Positions 12,971 to 15,727 of a stretch of 15,727 nucleotides of DNA are shown here, piece after piece (position 1 is the stretch's first letter; every line of letters begins with the position of its first letter). Below the pieces are notes generated by a model. That model was not told the DNA's origin. It saw only the letters and a list, made by a program, of their open reading frames with translations, and did no database searches. The DNA is taken from assembly GCA_938008665.1 (NCBI GenBank), contig CALLKA010000114.1, forward strand, positions 1 to 15,727, in the 5' to 3' direction. The position numbers and the translations under genes are program-made. Source of the stretch: an uncultured Bacteroidota bacterium (GTDB lineage Bacteria > Bacteroidota > Bacteroidia > Chitinophagales > Chitinophagaceae).

Positions 12971-15106
12971 ATGAACACGCCAAAAAGATATTTGATTACA
13001 GCAGCCCTTCCCTATGCGAATGGTTTGAAGCATATTGGCCATTTAGCAGGTGCGTATTTGCCTGCGGATATTTACGTCCGTTATTTAAAAGCGCAAAAAA
13101 GAGATGTGGTTTTTGTTTGTGGAAGTGACGAACATGGCACTGCTATTCCCATCCAAGCAACCAAAGAGGGAACCACTGCACAAGCTATTATTGATAAGTA
13201 TCATCCGATCATTGAACAAAATTTTAAAGATCTAGGAATCGCATTTGATATTTATCATCGCACCAGCGATGCATTGCATCATGAAACAGCCAGTGCATTT
13301 TTTAAAGATCTTGAAGCCAAGGGAGATTTAGAAACCAAAACTTCATTGCAATATTTTGACGCCGCTGCAAATAGTTTTTTGGCTGACAGATATATTAAAG
13401 GAACTTGTCCCAATTGTGGACATCATGAAGCCTATGGAGACCAATGTGAAAAATGCGGCAAAAGCTTAAGCCCCGAAGAATTAATTAATCCAGTAAGTAC
13501 TTTAAGTGGTAACGCGCCTATTAAAAAAGAAACCACGCATTGGTATTTGCCTTTAAATAAACATGAAGATTTTTTACGTGAATGGATTTTAAAGGAGCAT
13601 GCGAATGATTGGCGTGCTGCAGTCGTAGGTCAATGCAAAAGCTGGATTGATGGTGGATTACAGCCTAGGGCTGTGACACGTGACTTAGATTGGGGTGTTA
13701 AAGTGCCGGTGGCAGGTGGTGATGGTAAAGTTTTATATGTTTGGTTTGATGCACCAATCGGTTATATCAGTGCTACTAAGCAATGGGCAAAAGATAATGG
13801 TAAAGATTGGACCCCTTATTGGAATGATGCTGAAACCAAATTGGTCCACTTCATTGGAAAAGATAATATTGTTTTTCATTGTATCATTTTCCCAATCATG
13901 TTAAAATTACATGGCCATATTTTACCGGAAAGTGTTCCTGCCAATGAATTCATGAATTTAGAAGGTGACAAAATGAGCACTTCCAAAGGTTGGAGTATTG
14001 AAATGGATGACTACATTAATAAATGGATTAAAAAAGAAAATGGTGGCACAGGATTAGCCGATAGCTTACGCTTTTATTTAACATCAATTGCACCTGAGTC
14101 AAAGGATAGTGAATTTACATGGAAGGGATTCCAGGAATCGGTGAATGGAGAACTAGTAAGCATCTTCGCCAATTATGTAAATAGAACTTGGGTATTGATG
14201 CATAAGTTATGCAAGGGCAAGGTGCCCCCTATTCATCCTGATTTACTGGATGAGGAGGATAACGCCATTTTACAAAGTGTGAAAGATAGCAAAGCAAAAA
14301 TTACTGAATTACTGGAGCAGTATAAATTTAGAGACGCCCAATTTGAAGTGATCAATTTAGCCCGTATTGGAAATCAATACATGCAAAAAAAGGAACCTTG
14401 GATTGTGGCTAAAAATGTAGCGACCGACCCAACTGCACAAGCGAAAATTGACAACTGCATGCATGCTTGCTTGCAATTATGTGCGAACCTTGCCATTTTG
14501 GTAAATCCTTTTTTACCATTTACTGCTAAAAAAATGTGCTACTTGATGAAAGTAGTGGACAAAATGCTGGACTGGGATAATGCAGGGAACTTTAATTTAT
14601 TAAAAGTGGGTTATAGCTTACGACCTCCTGAATTGTTATTTAGAAAAATTGAGGACGAAGAGATTGAAGCTGAATTATCCCAATTGCAAACAAATTTAAA
14701 AGCAAAAAAAATTACGATGGATTCGATTACTACAACTGATGCTAGCAGCGCTCCTGAAGCGAATGATAACGCATTCAAGCCTGAAATTGTATTTGATGAT
14801 TTTGGTAAAATTGATTTGCGTGTAGGTACGATCATTGATGCAAAGAAAGTGGAGAAGGCAGATAAATTATTACAATTAGAAGTGGATTTGGGATTAGAAA
14901 AAAGAACCATTTTATCAGGTATCGCTATGCATTTTGATCCAGCTGCAATTATTGGAAAGCAAGTAGTGGTAGTGGCAAACCTAGCACCTCGCAAAATGCG
15001 CGGTGTTGAAAGTAAAGGAATGATTTTAATGGCCGAAGATGCCCATGGTAAATTATATTTTGTACAACCTAGCGAAGCGATTGCTGCTGGAAGTAAAATT
15101 TCATAA
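12971..15106 (+). CDS. metG: Methionyl-tRNA synthetase with C-terminal tRNA-binding domain
   Basis: A 711-residue class I synthetase that charges tRNA-Met for initiation and elongation. The Rossmann fold opens with ITAALPYANGLKHIGHLAG (HIGH at 21-24); GSDEHGTAIP follows at 51-60. The zinc knuckle has CPNC (146-149) and CEKC (159-162), a single-knuckle form. The KMSKS loop is KMSTSKGW (from residue 334). The helical anticodon-binding domain spans about 400-550. After a low-complexity linker (about 570-600) comes an OB-fold EMAP/Trbp111-like tRNA-binding domain (about 603-711) with FGKIDLRVGTI and KMRGVESKGMIL, which dimerises the enzyme and adds tRNA affinity. Length is normal for the dimeric type. 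It is divergent from ldcA and ends before a strong bidirectional terminator. The start ATG directly precedes NTPKRYLIT, as in homologues. Confidence 0.97.
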   Translation: MNTPKRYLITAALPYANGLKHIGHLAGAYLPADIYVRYLKAQKRDVVFVCGSDEHGTAIPIQATKEGTTAQAIIDKYHPIIEQNFKDLGIAFDIYHRTSDALHHETASAFFKDLEAKGDLETKTSLQYFDAAANSFLADRYIKGTCPNCGHHEAYGDQCEKCGKSLSPEELINPVSTLSGNAPIKKETTHWYLPLNKHEDFLREWILKEHANDWRAAVVGQCKSWIDGGLQPRAVTRDLDWGVKVPVAGGDGKVLYVWFDAPIGYISATKQWAKDNGKDWTPYWNDAETKLVHFIGKDNIVFHCIIFPIMLKLHGHILPESVPANEFMNLEGDKMSTSKGWSIEMDDYINKWIKKENGGTGLADSLRFYLTSIAPESKDSEFTWKGFQESVNGELVSIFANYVNRTWVLMHKLCKGKVPPIHPDLLDEEDNAILQSVKDSKAKITELLEQYKFRDAQFEVINLARIGNQYMQKKEPWIVAKNVATDPTAQAKIDNCMHACLQLCANLAILVNPFLPFTAKKMCYLMKVVDKMLDWDNAGNFNLLKVGYSLRPPELLFRKIEDEEIEAELSQLQTNLKAKKITMDSITTTDASSAPEANDNAFKPEIVFDDFGKIDLRVGTIIDAKKVEKADKLLQLEVDLGLEKRTILSGIAMHFDPAAIIGKQVVVVANLAPRKMRGVESKGMILMAEDAHGKLYFVQPSEAIAAGSKIS

Positions 15107-15145
15107 ATTCCGAGCCCCTATATTTTACAAAGGGCGAGAGGAAAA

Positions 15146-15189
15146 ATAACAATAATGCCCCCCGATTTATCGGGGGGCATTATTGTTAT
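15146..15189. terminator. Bidirectional intrinsic terminator
   Basis: A perfect 20-bp stem (15146-15165 with 15170-15189) closed by the loop TTTA. The core is GCCCCCCGA/TCGGGGGGC and the outer stem is AT-rich. A-rich sequence precedes it (GAAAAATAAC) and T-rich sequence follows each core, so it can act for metG on the plus strand and for the convergent gene on the minus strand. Confidence 0.92.
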
Positions 15190-15205
15190 AAAATCATTAG
15201 AGGAA

Positions 15206-15677
15206 TTAATAAGAAATACACTCCTTTAATTCTTTCTCTGTATAAGCTAATCCATGTTGCTTTAATACTTCATCAGGAACCCCGTTCCATTGGTTGGGCA
15301 CATTTCCCATATAACCTAAATCCTTCACCCCAATTTCAGAAGTATAAAATCCTGTAGTGACCAAGTCACGAATTTTATTAAAAAAGCTAACGCCTTGCGC
15401 TACTTCTGGTTTCGCTTTATTTGGATAGGCAATTTCGTCCACAACTTCTATTTGCTGTGCTTTTGTTAAATCAACAAATGCTTTTTCATGTTTCTTATAA
15501 CAATGTAAATCCAACCATCTTAAGCCACCACGCATTGGCACTTGATGATCGGGCATATCCTTTACTATAAACTCAATAAATTCAGGCACTTTGGCATCCG
15601 ACGCTGAGCCACTTACCGCATCCTTAGGCATAATGATATCAGCTAGTACAGTAATGGTAGCCATTTCCTGTGCATCA
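15206..15677 (-). CDS. Gluconate 2-dehydrogenase subunit 3-like protein, 5' end missing
   Basis: The frame is open from the stop at 15206 to 15677, where adapter sequence begins, so at least 157 residues of the C-terminal part are present. The in-frame ATG at 15664 is internal: codons before it (D-A-Q-E) continue the family sequence, which normally starts with a Tat-type leader and a short helix upstream. Diagnostic segments: ITVLADIIMPKDA, KVPEFIEFIVKD, GGLRWLDLHCYKKHEKAF, FFNKIRDLVTTGFYTSEIGVKDLGYMG and PNQWNGVPDEVL. The family is the small subunit exported with a GMC-type flavoprotein oxidoreductase and a cytochrome c in membrane-bound sugar or alcohol dehydrogenases. A terminator follows directly, so any partner gene must lie upstream, beyond the window. 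The substrate cannot be told. Confidence 0.88.
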
Positions 15678-15727
15678 AGATCGGAAGAGCGTCGTGTAGG
15701 GAAAGAGTGTCTTCGCCTGTGTAGATC
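15678..15727. other. Illumina adapter read-through at the contig end (artefact)
   Basis: Bases 15678-15710 begin AGATCGGAAGAGCGTCGTG and match the reverse complement of the Illumina TruSeq universal adapter along its 33-base core. Next come eight bases CTTCGCCT (15711-15718), the size of an i5 index; its reverse complement AGGCGAAG matches, from memory, TruSeq HT index D505. GTGTAGATC (15719-15727) is the start of the P5 flank. This is library sequence, not genome. Confidence 0.98.

Noticed and set aside
14611..14994. Minus-strand open frame (127 codons) inside metG
   Set aside because: It is antisense to the C-terminal tRNA-binding domain of metG and has no recognisable motif.
15107..15145. 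Second small hairpin after metG
   Set aside because: GCCC and GGGC can pair over about 18 bases, but four base pairs are too few next to the perfect 20-bp stem that follows.
15665..15727. ATG at 15664 as a genuine start with a novel upstream region
   Set aside because: The four codons before it continue the family sequence, and beyond 15677 the bases are sequencing adapter.

Overview
This window reads as chromosomal sequence from a member of the Bacteroidota, most likely the Chitinophagaceae (Sediminibacterium-like). The evidence is an AT-rich composition, weak Shine-Dalgarno sequences, recurrent TAnnTTTG-type promoter elements close to start codons, and protein sequences (ECF sigma factor, UvrA, DsbD, PurQ, MetG, and a GTG-started polytopic membrane protein) that look like that family. 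It is mostly ordinary core genome with some accessory regulatory and toxin-antitoxin material near the left end. I did not find a defence island, prophage, transposon, CRISPR array or RNA gene.

Layout, left to right. (1) 1-640, minus strand: a BlaI/MecI-type repressor whose stop overlaps the start of a truncated OmpH/Skp-like periplasmic protein. The blaI promoter carries two near-identical 14-bp dyads placed as autoregulatory operators. (2) 773-1868, plus strand: an SPFH/band-7 membrane protein followed by a small Arc-like ribbon-helix-helix protein. (3) 1884-2476, minus strand: a HicAB-type toxin-antitoxin pair with an operator-like dyad over its promoter. (4) 2583-5438, minus strand: a UvrA excinuclease subunit, divergent from an ECF sigma factor (5613-6194). 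(5) 6197-9290, minus strand: purQ, a free-standing DsbD-alpha-like protein and a full-length DsbD, apparently one transcription unit. (6) 9375-11975, minus strand: a secreted protein with a Trp/Gly/Pro/Phe-rich insert and a polytopic membrane protein, 6 bp apart. (7) 12042-12944 (ldcA, minus) and 12971-15106 (metG, plus), divergent from a 26-bp gap with back-to-back promoters. (8) A perfect-stem bidirectional terminator, then the 3' part of a gluconate-2-dehydrogenase-subunit-3-like gene. (9) The last 50 bases, 15678-15727, are Illumina adapter with an index, not genome.

Functional links. The two Dsb genes look like one electron-transfer system: the redox Cys pair of the alpha domain is present in the free-standing protein and absent from the alpha domain fused to DsbD. 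LdcA (murein peptide recycling) and MetG share a promoter region only. The BlaI module lacks a BlaR1 partner inside the window. No gap between genes exceeds about 175 bp; the longest (5439-5612) holds the divergent uvrA/sigma-factor promoters.
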